Of a stretch of 57,772 nt of DNA, positions 8,431 to 17,713 are shown piece after piece. The number at the start of each line of letters is the position of its first letter. Position 1 is the stretch's first letter. The stretch is from CAZUWH01 sp964624075 (GTDB lineage Bacteria > Pseudomonadota > Alphaproteobacteria > Rhodospirillales > Rhodospirillaceae). A program made the position numbers and the translations under genes. The DNA lies in NCBI GenBank assembly GCA_964624075.1, contig CAZUWH010000014.1:1-57772 (forward strand), read 5' to 3'. The notes beneath the pieces are model-generated. The model was not told the origin of the DNA and did no database searches. It was given only the letters and a program-made list of their open reading frames with translations.

Positions 8431-10347
8431 ATGGCTGGTACTTTCGGTAATCCCGAAATCGTTGAACTACAAAAAGACATTCTGATCATCGGCGGCGGCA
8501 TGGCCGCATGTGGCGCCGCCTTCGAGACGAAACGCTGGGTGGGTGACGACGTTTCGATTCTGCTCGTGGACAAGGCGGCGATGGATCGCTCTGGCGCCGT
8601 TGCCATGGGTCTGTCGGCCATCAATACCTATCTCGGCGACCAGAAGCCTGAGGATTATTGCCGGATGGTCGCGGCCGACCTGATGGGCATCACCCGCGAT
8701 GACCTGGTTTATGACGTGGGCCGTCACGTCGACGATACCGTTCATTTGTTCGAGGAATGGGGCCTGCCGATCTGGAAGGCCAAGGGTAGTGAAGGCATGA
8801 CCCTCAAGGACGGCGGCAAGCCGGTCCGCTCGGGCAAGTGGCAGATCATGATCAATGGCGAGTCCTACAAGCCGATCGTCGCCGAGGCTGCGAAAAAGAC
8901 TTTGGGAATCGAGAATATCATCGAACGCTGCTTCATCGTGAAAATGCTGCTCGACAAGAACGAGCCGAATCGGGTGGCCGGCGCGGTTGGTTTCTCAGTG
9001 CGCGAGCACAAGCTTTACGTCATCAAGGCCAATGCCGTTCTCCTGGTCGCCGGCGGCGCAGTCAACATCTTCCGCCCGCGATCGCTGGGTGAAGGCATGG
9101 GCCGCACCTGGTATCCGGTATGGAACGCCGGTTCCACCTACGCCATGGCGGCCGAGTGCGGCGCCGAGCTGACCATGATGGAAAACCGGTTCGTACCAGC
9201 GCGCTTCAAGGATGGCTATGGCCCGGTGGGCGCGTGGTTCCTGCTCTTCAAGTCGCAGGCCCTGAACGGCTATGGCGAGAATTACATCATCAAAAACGCA
9301 GACATGCTGAAGGAATTCGCGCCCTACGATACGGCTGCCGTGGTGCCGACCTGTTTGCGCAACCATGCCATGCTGAAAGAAATGAAGGAGGGGCGCGGCC
9401 CGATCCTCATGGACACCCCGACAGCCATGAAAAAGCTGTCCGAAACCATGACTCCGAAAGAGATCAAGCACCTGGAAGCGGAAGCATGGGAAGACTTCCT
9501 CGACATGTGCATCGGCCAGGCCGGGGTGTGGGCTGGCATGAACATCCGGCCAGAGGAAACCGCCTCCGAGTTGATGCCAACCGAGCCGTATCTTCTCGGC
9601 TCGCATTCCGGCTGCTGTGGCATCTGGGTGTCGGGACCGGAAGACCTCGCACCCCCGGAATGGCAGTGGGGCTACAATCGAATGACCACTGTCAAGGGAT
9701 TGTTCACCGCAGGTGACGGTGTAGGGGCCTCCGGACATAAGTTCTCGTCGGGCTCACATACCGAAGGTCGCATTGCCGGCAAGACAATGGTCAAATTCGT
9801 GCGCGACCACAAGGCTTTCAAACCAGAGTTCAAGAAAAGCGTCAAGGAAATCACTGAAGAAATCTACAAGCCCGTTCGCAACTATCTCGAACACAAAGAC
9901 AAGACCACTTCGGAAGACATGAATCCATACTACATCTCACCGAAGATGTTCCAGATGCGCTTGCAGAAGTATATGGACGAATATGTGGCAGGTGTCTCTA
10001 CCTACTACACCACCAATGCTAAGATGCTGGAGATCGGTCTCAAGCACCTGGGGTGGCTGAAAGAAGACGCCAACAACCTGAAAGCTAAGGATCTGCACGA
10101 GCTGTTGCGGGCCTGGGAGAACTATCACCGCCTGCGGGCAGCGGAAGCGCATCTCCGTCACATTCTGTTTCGTGAGGAGACTCGCTATCCCGGCTTCTAT
10201 TATCGCGCTGACTATCCAAAGCTGGACGAAGCCAACTGGAAGTGCTTCATCAACTCGCGGATGGACCCGGATACCGGCGCGTGGACCCTGAAGAAGGTGC
10301 CACACAAGGATCTGGTGGTTAAGCACTATGGCGGTCAGAAGCACTGA
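8431..10347 (+). CDS. aprA: Adenylylsulfate reductase alpha subunit
   Basis: Catalytic flavoprotein of dissimilatory APS reductase, 638 aa, full length. It interconverts sulfite plus AMP with APS at a covalently unbound FAD in the cytoplasm. The N-terminus has the FAD fold (DILIIGGGMAACGAAFE). The fumarate-reductase-family core follows, with GDGVGASGHKFSSGSHTEGR near residue 430, and the C-terminal region is typical (YPGFYYRADYPKLDE, CFINSRMDP). GGAGGGAGTGTTCC before the ATG is a good ribosome binding site. The 161-base aprB-aprA gap is long for this operon. A Rho-independent terminator at 10405 closes the unit. Qmo-linked Apr proteins belong, as I recall, to the sulfate-reducer-like lineage; only a tree can settle that here. 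Confidence 0.97.
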   Translation: MAGTFGNPEIVELQKDILIIGGGMAACGAAFETKRWVGDDVSILLVDKAAMDRSGAVAMGLSAINTYLGDQKPEDYCRMVAADLMGITRDDLVYDVGRHVDDTVHLFEEWGLPIWKAKGSEGMTLKDGGKPVRSGKWQIMINGESYKPIVAEAAKKTLGIENIIERCFIVKMLLDKNEPNRVAGAVGFSVREHKLYVIKANAVLLVAGGAVNIFRPRSLGEGMGRTWYPVWNAGSTYAMAAECGAELTMMENRFVPARFKDGYGPVGAWFLLFKSQALNGYGENYIIKNADMLKEFAPYDTAAVVPTCLRNHAMLKEMKEGRGPILMDTPTAMKKLSETMTPKEIKHLEAEAWEDFLDMCIGQAGVWAGMNIRPEETASELMPTEPYLLGSHSGCCGIWVSGPEDLAPPEWQWGYNRMTTVKGLFTAGDGVGASGHKFSSGSHTEGRIAGKTMVKFVRDHKAFKPEFKKSVKEITEEIYKPVRNYLEHKDKTTSEDMNPYYISPKMFQMRLQKYMDEYVAGVSTYYTTNAKMLEIGLKHLGWLKEDANNLKAKDLHELLRAWENYHRLRAAEAHLRHILFREETRYPGFYYRADYPKLDEANWKCFINSRMDPDTGAWTLKKVPHKDLVVKHYGGQKH

Positions 10348-10404
10348 GCGTATGCAGGAGGAAGGGCGCGCTTCCTTCTCTTGAGAAAAATGCGCCATGA
10401 GGGT

Positions 10405-10435
10405 GTAGGGGAGCCGTTGGCTCCCCTACTTTTCT
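10405..10435 (+). terminator. Rho-independent terminator of aprBA
   Basis: GTAGGGGAGCC pairs perfectly with GGCTCCCCTAC over 11 bp around a GTT loop, and TTTTCT follows directly. It lies 57 bases after the aprA stop. The remainder of the 10348-10678 gap shows no gene. Confidence 0.88.
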
Positions 10436-10678
10436 GATGACAGTATGGCTGCATCCCGGGGTAGGGTATCGGATGAAGGAATATCCTCATTCCCGCGACA
10501 TCGGTTTCAGGAAAGACAAAACGGTTCGCGGAGGTGGGAGCGTGTTCATGACTCCTCCACATGCTGATTTTTCAGGTTCAGGCGAAACGAAAAAGCGAAA
10601 CAGGGGGAAGGTCTGAGTCTTGTGCCATACCTCCTTGAGTCTGATTGTTCTCCTGCCCGCGATGCTACAATAGAAGGA

Positions 10679-11575
10679 ATGCCCATGATGGAACGACTCG
10701 ATCAGGACATGGAAATGGAGATTTTCTCCGGCTTGCGCAACGAAGAGACCAGCGGCAATCCGGTGGTGCCGGTCCAGCACCGGCTTGAGGATTCCTTTTC
10801 ATTCCGCTGCCATCGGGGTGTGTCTTGCTGGAACCGATGTTGTCATGGGGCCGATGTCACCTTGACTCCCCAGTGCATCCTGCGTCTGTCACGTCGTCTG
10901 AACGTGCGGCCGCGGGACTTCCTGACGCAATACACGGTACCGGCTCTGTGGGAACGGGCGGAACTGCCCGTGGCCAAGCTCAAGATGGGGGGAGAGGATG
11001 GCAAGGGACCGTGCTCGTTCGTCACCGCGGAAGGATGCGCAGTGTATGAAGATCGTCCAGCAACCTGCCGCTACTACCCACTGGGGTTGGCCACCGTCAA
11101 GCTGAAGGATGCCAAGCATAAAGAGGACTTTCATTTTCTGGTCCGGGAGGGCCACTGTCGCGGTCACGGAGAATGCCACGTGCAGACGGTCGCCACTTTT
11201 CGCCAGGAACAGGGAATTGAGCCTTACGATCGTGTCAACCGCGGCTGGATGGACATCATCATGAAGGTCGTGTCGTGGAATGTTCTCGGCGGCCCGTATG
11301 GCAAGGAAATGGCTCCGCAAACGAAAAAAATGTTCTTCATGGTGTCCACGGATGTGGATGCCCTGCGGGCGTTCGTCTTCGGGACCAAGTTTCTCGAGAC
11401 CTATGAAGTGGCACCGGAAGCAGTCGAAACCCTCAAGACCGACGATGAAGCCTTGCTGCAACTCGGTTTTGACTGGTTGAAGAGCGTGCTATTCAACGAA
11501 AAGACCATCGTCATAAAACAACACGTCTTGCAGACTGCCATTGCCAAGACCCGCGAGGGAACTGGCGCCTCCTGA
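10679..11575 (+). CDS. YkgJ-family cysteine-cluster protein
   Basis: About 298 aa. The N-terminal half carries the zinc/iron-chelating (PF03692) pattern: RCHRGVSCWNRCCHGADVTLTP near residues 40-60, then a GPCSFVTAEGCAVYEDRPATCRYYP block near 105-130, plus C-H residues in GHCRGHGECH. The C-terminal half is a family-specific helical extension. Its biochemical role is unknown; relatives are thought to bind a metal. It sits directly after aprBA but behind a strong terminator, so co-regulation is uncertain. Starts at 10679 (MPMMERL) or 10685 are both possible. TAGAAGGA favours 10685 by spacing. Confidence 0.8.
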   Translation: MPMMERLDQDMEMEIFSGLRNEETSGNPVVPVQHRLEDSFSFRCHRGVSCWNRCCHGADVTLTPQCILRLSRRLNVRPRDFLTQYTVPALWERAELPVAKLKMGGEDGKGPCSFVTAEGCAVYEDRPATCRYYPLGLATVKLKDAKHKEDFHFLVREGHCRGHGECHVQTVATFRQEQGIEPYDRVNRGWMDIIMKVVSWNVLGGPYGKEMAPQTKKMFFMVSTDVDALRAFVFGTKFLETYEVAPEAVETLKTDDEALLQLGFDWLKSVLFNEKTIVIKQHVLQTAIAKTREGTGAS

Positions 11576-11681
11576 GGGGGACGGAGGGGGGGGGAGCCAC
11601 CGATACCGTTGGCAGGGATGATGCGTTACGAATACCGTCATACCCGGTCTTGCGGCCCTTCCCCCTGTGCCCCGATCCCTT

Positions 11682-12284
11682 TCACGGATGATCAGCTTCC
11701 GCGTCGTCTTTGAACGACGGAGCCTCTGTGAAATCACGGTTGTCCTCCGGAGCGGATACCGAACGCCGGCCTCTAGTAATGACCACCGCTTTTTCGAGAT
11801 CAGCCTCTGAACACAGACCCAGAGTCACCGGATTGCGCGGCTTGATATTGGTCATGTTCCAATGTGTACGATCCCGCACACTAGCAATGGTTGGCTTGGT
11901 AGTTCCGACAAGCTTGCATACCTGAGCATCGGACAGCTCCGGATGCTGCTTCAACAGCCAGGCAATGGCATCGGGGCGATCCTGCCGTTTGGATACCGGC
12001 GTATAACGCGCTCCCTTTGGTCGTGATGGTGACAGGGGTAGATCGGTGTAGAGAATACGCAGCCGCGCCTGAGAATCGCGTTCGCAGCGCTCGATTTCGG
12101 CCCGGGTAACCTGCCCGTTGGCCACCGGATCAAGCCCGATGATTCCACCCGCCACTTCGCCATCGGCAATGGCTTGAATCTCCAGAACATGCATGCCGCA
12201 GAAATCGGCCACCTGTTCAAAGGTCAGTGAAGTATTCTCCACCAACCAGACAGCGGTTGCCTTGGGCATGAGGGGTAGCGCCAT
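11682..12284 (-). CDS. trcR: TrcR / DUF1013 cell-cycle transcriptional regulator
   Basis: About 200 aa, an alphaproteobacteria-specific family. It starts MALPLMPKATAVWLVENTSL and contains the conserved FCGMHVLEIQAIADGEVAGG and GLDPVANGQVTRAEIERCE segments, followed by a helix-turn-helix-like part (LSDAQVCKLVGTTKPTIASV). The ATG at 12284 is preceded by AAGGAGGATTC, so I prefer it to the codon at 12302. The acidic tail (residues 175-200) is variable in the family. This gene is the strongest single indicator that the host is an alphaproteobacterium. Confidence 0.92.
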   Translation of the reverse strand: MALPLMPKATAVWLVENTSLTFEQVADFCGMHVLEIQAIADGEVAGGIIGLDPVANGQVTRAEIERCERDSQARLRILYTDLPLSPSRPKGARYTPVSKRQDRPDAIAWLLKQHPELSDAQVCKLVGTTKPTIASVRDRTHWNMTNIKPRNPVTLGLCSEADLEKAVVITRGRRSVSAPEDNRDFTEAPSFKDDAEADHP

Positions 12285-12586
12285 GAATCCTCCTTGAACC
12301 ATGATCTAACCATAGCTGAAATATCTAATATGAAACGGCTAAGAATAGCTCCCCCTTTTCTACCCATACAGGAACACAGGCCCGTGCGGAAGAGGTTTCT
12401 TGCTGCCCTCAATATATCGTTGCGCAAGGGCAATGGTCAAACCTCCTTAGAGTCTTTCAGGGCTGTCGGCTGAAAAACCAGCGTCCGGGCCTCGGATTCG
12501 GAAAGGCGCAGAAGGCGCGGAGCAGGGCTCTCTGTCTGTTGCAGGAGGACCCCGATCGGTCAGGATCAAGGCGCACAGGAGCCACG

Positions 12587-12705
12587 TAATACGGTTTCCG
12601 GAAAGTCCGAGGACTTTCCGGAAATCTGCCCTTGGTCGCTAGGCGCAGAGGCGCTGGCCCGCGTTGCGGGCTCGGAGTCCGGAAATTTTCCGAACTCCGT
12701 ATAAG
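12587..12705. repeat. MITE-like element, copy A
   Basis: A 119-bp unit beginning TAATACGGTTTCCGGAAAG and ending in the imperfect inverse of that sequence (GAACTCCGTATAAG). An internal palindrome GGAAAGTCC/GGACTTTCC and a GCGCTGGCCCGCGTTGCGGG core are shared with the copy at 50319-50459. It does not encode a transposase. It occupies the middle of the 655-base gap between trcR and the next gene remnant; the flanks 12285-12586 and 12706-12939 show no supported gene. Confidence 0.75.
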
Positions 12706-12939
12706 ATGAACACCCTGAATGAATACCCTTGCCCTTCCCAGGAGCGCGGGCATTCTACTGGCCCAGAATACGGGTGAGACACCCGTGCGCCCCATATCTT
12801 TTTTTTACATCCTGGTTTCGTGAGTTCTTGAAAGGCAGATCACGCCTACCTATTGCCAGGCCATATTACCTTCGCGATCAATTCCAGGGATTGAAAAATT
12901 ATCATAAGACTCTCTTAGAGAGAGCTCTACCGGAGTATC

Positions 12940-13311
12940 ATGTTCATCGTTGCCGTTATAGTGCAATCATCGCTCCTCTTGAGCCTGGTGGCACCGGAAC
13001 GAACGGAGGCAGCCGGCTTGTTCGGGACAATCGAGACTGCCAGCAGCGACTTCACACCCTTTCCCAAATGGTAGGACGTGTTGAAGCGGTTCCTTACCGA
13101 AAAAGCCTACAAAGACGGGAGCTGCCACGCCTGTCATTACGCTTACTGGCAGACTTTCATGGAAAGTATACGGGATATTCTAAGGAACCAGAAAATGGCA
13201 GAGGTCAACTGGTTTATAAACGCGGCGCGCTATATTGTCGATCCTATCAACTGGTGTATAAACAACTATTTGGAGATTCCAGGCCAGTTTTTCGACAAGG
13301 ACTTTGACCTT
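12940..13311 (+). pseudogene. LapG-type transglutaminase-like cysteine peptidase, truncated
   Basis: An ATG at 12940 starts a secretory-type leader (MFIVAVIVQSSLLLSLVAPE), then LFGTIETASSDFTPFPKW, the N-terminus of bacterial transglutaminase-like cysteine proteases (BTLCP/LapG). A TAG at 13072-13074 interrupts it, after which the same frame continues with YIVDPINWCINNYLEIPGQF, a close family match. Homology stops exactly where the catalytic Cys segment should begin, and unrelated sequence follows. LapG proteases release surface adhesins under c-di-GMP control. This copy lacks the catalytic core and must be inactive. Confidence 0.75.
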
Positions 13312-14130
13312 GCGTGCCCCCGACTGGCCGGCCGAACAGATGCGGATCGTCATCGCCTCGGGAGCGGATGGCCGTCGGGCCGGTCAGAATCAGTTTGACC
13401 AGTTCTGCCTGACGGCTGGTTCCGGTTTTACGAAAGACCACCTTTCAACTGGGCGCGCACCGTGTGCGGGCTGACCCCCCCCTCTGCCGCCAGTGCTTCC
13501 AGACGGAACCGCCCAGAGAAGGGGCCCCAGCACCAGTCGCGACTCCGCTCCTGTCAGCCCCCGTACAGACGGGAAAGCACCGCGATGGTTCGATGTCTAC
13601 TACCGGCTCTTCGGGCACGGCCAGGAACAGCACCACCTCCTGGCGTCCTTGCCGCCCCCCACCGGAACGACCAGAACGGACAACGGAGCAAGGCCGGACG
13701 GACGCGGCGTCGATAAAGCGCAGTCAGAGTCATGGCCGGAGGTGAGATTGCGGATCGTATCGTACATCTCCCAATTGCTGGAGCGGCTGGCCATGATGAC
13801 ACCCATGGGGAGGCGGTCGAGGACCGTGCGCGCGATATCCTCTTCCAAGGGGGGGTGTCGTTCCATGGAGACATGCTGACGCAGAATGGCAGACCACAGC
13901 CGGCGCTTGATCTCTTCCTCATCGGAGACCACTTCCTGCGCGCCGGCCGTGATCGCCGCTAGTTCATGCATCTCGACTCCCTTTCGGATCACGACCACCA
14001 AGGGCACAGATGTGGCATTGGCCAGCCGCCGGATGGTAGGAATTATCTCGTTATCGGAAGCAGAGAAGAATCCCACCAGCACGGCTGGCTTTGGCAGAGT
14101 CGCTTCCGATCACCAGCCGAACGCCGTCCT
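13247..14130 (-). pseudogene. LuxR-family response regulator, multiply frameshifted
   Basis: Three frames must be joined. The N-terminal part reads like a receiver or receiver-like domain (LPKPAVLVGFFSASDNEIIP to ITAGAQEVVSDEEE). A PAS-like start (VLDRLPMGVIMASRSS) follows, then a linker (VVLFLAVPEEPVVD), LTGAESRL, and finally the recognition-helix part of a LuxR HTH ending KTGTSRQAELVKLILTGP. Each part matches the alphaproteobacterial LuxR pattern, but at least three indels separate them. It lies between the LapG-like and TolC-like remnants. Confidence 0.65.
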
Positions 14131-14277
14131 TTTTGTCTGGCATACAGAAACTGCCCGAGAGGCTTTTCAGCCTGTCCTCGTCATGACCAAACGGTACGAT
14201 GACAGGAGATGATTTCATGCCAGTTTATGCCAACGCGCCAGCCGATCGAAAGAACGACCAGGAAGAGTCGTCAGGAT

Positions 14278-15840
14278 TCATGTATGGTGGGATGAGATGT
14301 GTTCTCTTGCCCATGACGGTTTCCCCACTGGACCATCATTTCCCTTGCCGTGGTCCGGGAACCGGGACGGCATCCGTTCTCCCGTCCTGAATGGATTCTG
14401 GCATATGTTCCTGAACACCCGGTTCAGACGACGGCGGCGGGATGGAAACCCAGGACCGGCTGGCAAAGGCACCGGGGGGGCACCAATTACACCGGCCTTG
14501 GCACGAGCCGAAGTGATCGCCTCGGACGGCGGCGTCAAACCGAACGCCTTGAGCAGTCTGCCCACAGAGGCCAGAGTCCGGAACACGCCAAACTCCTCAG
14601 CGAACTCCGCCGTCAGCAGACGACTGCGCGCGGCGAGCAGTTCGTTTTCGGCATCAAGCAAGTCAAGCAGATTGCGCTGGCCAATATCGAATTCCTGACG
14701 ATAGGCGGCAACCACCTGGGCATTGGCCAGAACCTCATCCTCCAGAGTTGCAGCCCTGTTTCAGGCCGCTTCCATGGTACTCCGGGACAGCCACACTTCC
14801 TGGGCAACGGCCCGTTCGATGCGCATGATCTTGGCCAGATTCTCGCTGATGCGTTCGGTGAGTTCCATACGGATGTTATGACCGATCCCGCCGCGGAACA
14901 GACATGACATTCATGCGCAACAACGCCATGTCCTTGTTGGACAGCCCCCGCACGCCACCCAGATCGTGGTTGGTCGCCGCGCTGACCTCCAGCTTGAAAG
15001 TGGGGTAGAAGCCCGCGGCTGCCTGGCGGTGTAAGGCATGCACTTCACATCCAATTCAGCGACGGCGGCATTATAACGGTGGGGCTTTTCTGGAGTGCCT
15101 GCTGCACAGCGGTTCCGACGTCACTGGGCAGATGCTGGCGGGGGGGACCCCGGGGGGGACCCCGGACAAGATCGCTGAAAATACCATCCACGACCCGTTG
15201 ATAGCGGGTTCTGGTGTCTTCCAGGTCGCGTTCTACCTGTACCTTGGCATCGCTGGCCGCTGCCAGGCGCGAGATGGCCTGCTGTAAATCGCCTGCTCCC
15301 GATTGGCCACCGGCAACACGTTCGCGCACCCCAGCCGGGGCGGCACGGTACACGGTAACATTTTCGATGGCAATACCCACCAGCTCCTGATTGCGCAGAA
15401 CGTCGAGATAAGCCTCGACCGCGTCCAAGGCAATGGCCCTCCGTGCGTTCGAGAGTACGGAAGGCAGCGACATCGAATCGCGCCGCATGATGTTCCACCG
15501 CTCCCTCGCGGTTGAAGCCGTCAAACAGAAGCTGCGACAAGACTGCCTGAGCCTGATAACGCGGCATCCGGGCACCATCACGACGATTCTGGCTTTTGCT
15601 CTATTCCGGCCCGTTTGCGGTCAGGATGTCAAGGCTCGGCAGATACAGGCCGCGCTGTTGCTTCAGCTCATAAGCCTGGGCACGCTGATCGGCTTTGGCT
15701 TCCGCCAGGGCAGGGTAAGTCGTCAAGGCTTGTTCGATGGCTTCAGGAAGTGGTGTGGCGGAGACATCCATGGTTGCAAATGCACAGATGACAACTCCTA
15801 CTCCGAAGAATGAACGGCTTGAGGTACGCACCATAAACAT
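14278..15840 (-). pseudogene. TolC/LapE-family outer-membrane efflux protein, broken
   Basis: The N-terminus has a signal peptide (MFMVRTSSRSFFGVGVVICA) followed by the family opening PLPEAIEQALTTYPALAEAK. Later segments in other frames give AIALDAVEAYLDVLRNQELV and RVAGGQSGAGDLQQAISRLA, and the C-terminal part reads EFDIGQRNLLDLLDAENELL, the conserved repeat-2 motif of TolC proteins. At least three frameshifts are needed, and a G-rich 15140-15165 segment looks internally duplicated. In TolC systems this protein is the outer-membrane duct of a type I secretion machine. Beside a LapG-like remnant it suggests a lost adhesin exporter. Confidence 0.75.
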
Positions 15841-16425
15841 GATGATACCCTGTCCCTTCACCCCTTCCCTCTGCCATGTGTATAAAGGTATTTTATCCCT
15901 CTTGCAAAGCTATACGGTTATGCAGGCCTAGCCTCTGGCGTGTACCCCCCTGGCAGGGGAAATCCCGAAAACCGGATGGAGACCCACCCATGTTCTTGTA
16001 CCATATCCCGGTTGACCTGCTCTCCGTTTTGTTCCTTTCTATGGGTCAGCCCTGTTTACGTTGTGGCCCGTTTTGGACCGGATTGCAAACCCCTTTCGGG
16101 AGTTTCCCCCCGATCCAAGGGATAAGAGGAGCTGCTCCTGGTGGAGTAGGATACACTCTCCCACGCCACAGGAACTGACTTGTGTGCATACGACAGAGAT
16201 CGGGAGAAGGAGGATGCCCGGGTCCCCGCTGGTGGCGCGCAGCATTTTTTCATCCTCTCTCCCCACTTTCCCCTTGGCAGGCATCCGGATCGCCCAATCT
16301 TCACAAAAAGGCACTTCCTGAAGAAGGCGGGAGGAAGCGGCAGAGCACGTCGTTTGTGTTCTGCTTCCCCTCCCTTCCTGTTGCACCGAGTAATGATAAC
16401 ACGGTCAGATATGAAGGAGTTGGTC
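15841..16425. other. Gap without a recognised gene
   Basis: This 585-base stretch lies between the TolC remnant and the next gene. The short open frames on both strands have no recognisable domains and no convincing ribosome binding sites. I see no tRNA, no strong terminator and no member of the repeat families found elsewhere. Confidence 0.5.
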
Positions 16426-16935
16426 ATGAACCGTGTGAGGGGACGCATGGCACCCGTCCGTCCGTCCGGCTGGGTTGCCGAACTGGCGGCAATCCGCGCC
16501 GCGGAGGCTGCCCAGCAGAACGGCCCGGAGGTTTCGTTTCCGGAAAAGACCGCCCTGCAATACCGTAAATGGAGCCTTATCCACGAGATACTCCAAAAGC
16601 GTCCCTTTCATGTCAGCGAGCAACTCTCGCGTCATGGGCAATGGACCCGCGTCCGCGATTACATCATACAGGAGATCGCCGAGCCTGAAATCGTGGACTG
16701 GCTCACCCAGCAGATCGATATTGCCCGTCACATTGCCCAGGGGGTTTCAGATCTACGGCCACGCAAAAACGGCCCCTGTCACGCCGTACTGACAGAATGG
16801 ATCGCTGCCCGCGCGCACAAAGCCCTTGCCGTACACCGATGGGCCCTGGCTGCTGATGCGGCCGACGTTCCCCTCTATACCGAACACTTTCACCCGACCG
16901 GGACTACTGGGCACCCTCGGGAGGAAGGAAGCTGA
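16426..16935 (+). CDS. Hypothetical protein, 169 aa
   Basis: I do not recognise this protein. The frame is open from 16180, but ATGAAGGAGTTGGTC gives an AAGGAG ribosome binding site for the ATG at 16426. It is a soluble, basic, mostly helical protein with many Ala, His and Trp residues: an N-terminal helix (WVAELAAIRAAEAAQQN), then YRKWSLIHEILQKRPFHVSE and EIVDWLTQQIDIARHIAQGV. No cysteine cluster, signal peptide or membrane segment is visible. Codon use matches its neighbours, so it is likely real. It is isolated between a decayed block and thioredoxin. Confidence 0.5.
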   Translation: MNRVRGRMAPVRPSGWVAELAAIRAAEAAQQNGPEVSFPEKTALQYRKWSLIHEILQKRPFHVSEQLSRHGQWTRVRDYIIQEIAEPEIVDWLTQQIDIARHIAQGVSDLRPRKNGPCHAVLTEWIAARAHKALAVHRWALAADAADVPLYTEHFHPTGTTGHPREEGS

Positions 16936-17038
16936 GTCCCCTTTTCTTCTTTGCTGTTCCCTTGTGCTTTCGATTCCTCCTTTGCTCTCCTTTCGGGTAA
17001 TGCCTGTTTCGGATCGCCAGGAGAGCAGGTAGCATTTC

Positions 17039-17356
17039 CTAAAGGAGTTGCTCAACCCATTCGTACAACCTGCCGCGCGGAAGCGCGCCGACCTTGGTCG
17101 AAACCACTTGGCCGTTTTTGAACAGCATCAGCGTCGGGATCCCGCGCACGCCATATTTGGACGGGGTGGCCGGGTTTTCGTCGATGTTGAGTTTGGCAAT
17201 AGCCAGCTTCCCAGCCATGTCGGTGGCCAGAGATTCTAGGACTAGCGCGACCTGCCGACAGGGGCCACACCATTCGGCCCAGAAATCCACCAGGACTAGC
17301 CCCGGTGCCTTGAGAACATCGGATTCAAAGGAATCATCTGTCACTTGTTTCATCAT
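17039..17356 (-). CDS. trxA: Thioredoxin
   Basis: A complete thioredoxin of 105 aa with the WCGPC active site at residues 29-33 after VLVDFWAEW, the cis-Pro loop GIPTLMLFKNG, and the C-terminal helix GRLYEWVEQLL. It reduces cytoplasmic protein disulfides. Usual family length supports the double-ATG start at 17356; the frame extends upstream to 17389 without homology. It is monocistronic as far as can be seen. An imperfect inverted repeat (GCTCTCCT/AGGAGAGC, 16983-17025) lies just downstream. Confidence 0.93.
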   Translation of the reverse strand: MMKQVTDDSFESDVLKAPGLVLVDFWAEWCGPCRQVALVLESLATDMAGKLAIAKLNIDENPATPSKYGVRGIPTLMLFKNGQVVSTKVGALPRGRLYEWVEQLL

Positions 17357-17472
17357 CAACCCCACGCGTGCAACCCCGGCCAACGACAAGACTTCGGCCC
17401 CTCGCGGCCATTAGTCTAGGGGGAACGGGCCCGAACCGTCAAGATGTACGGCGCTCCAACAGCAGTGTCGCT

Positions 17473-17653
17473 CTTGGCAGGCTCCACCTCCACACCCTTC
17501 TCCCCTGAGGGGGGGCAGGAAGCCTTCCGCCTGAAACGGCACTCCCTCCCCCTTGGATCGGGGGAGGGAGTGCTCCTGTCCAGGAAGAGGGCGAGCCTTC
17601 CCTCACACACCCCCTCGCTTCCAATTTCAACTCTTATCCGGACTCCGTATAAG
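17473..17653. repeat. Repeat cluster between trxA and dxs
   Basis: Three repeat signatures fill most of the 357-base gap. CTTGGCAGGCTCCACC and the next 30 bases match 7070-7115. At about 17545-17577 a palindrome (ACTCCCTCCCCC, TTGGAT, GGGGGAGGGAGT) belongs to the CCTCCCC family. At 17634-17653 TTATCCGGACTCCGTATAAG matches the end of the MITE-like element and looks like a solo terminal remnant. No gene is supported. Confidence 0.6.
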
Positions 17654-17713
17654 CGCGTATCATCGGGCACGCCGGATCTGGCCACCCGCCGTGACCTGTT
17701 CGAGACGCCTGCT

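Noticed and set aside
12457..12795. Minus-strand 112-codon open frame
   Set aside because: It consists largely of the MITE-like repeat. The similar short peptide seen in the 50.3-kb copy is a by-product of shared DNA.
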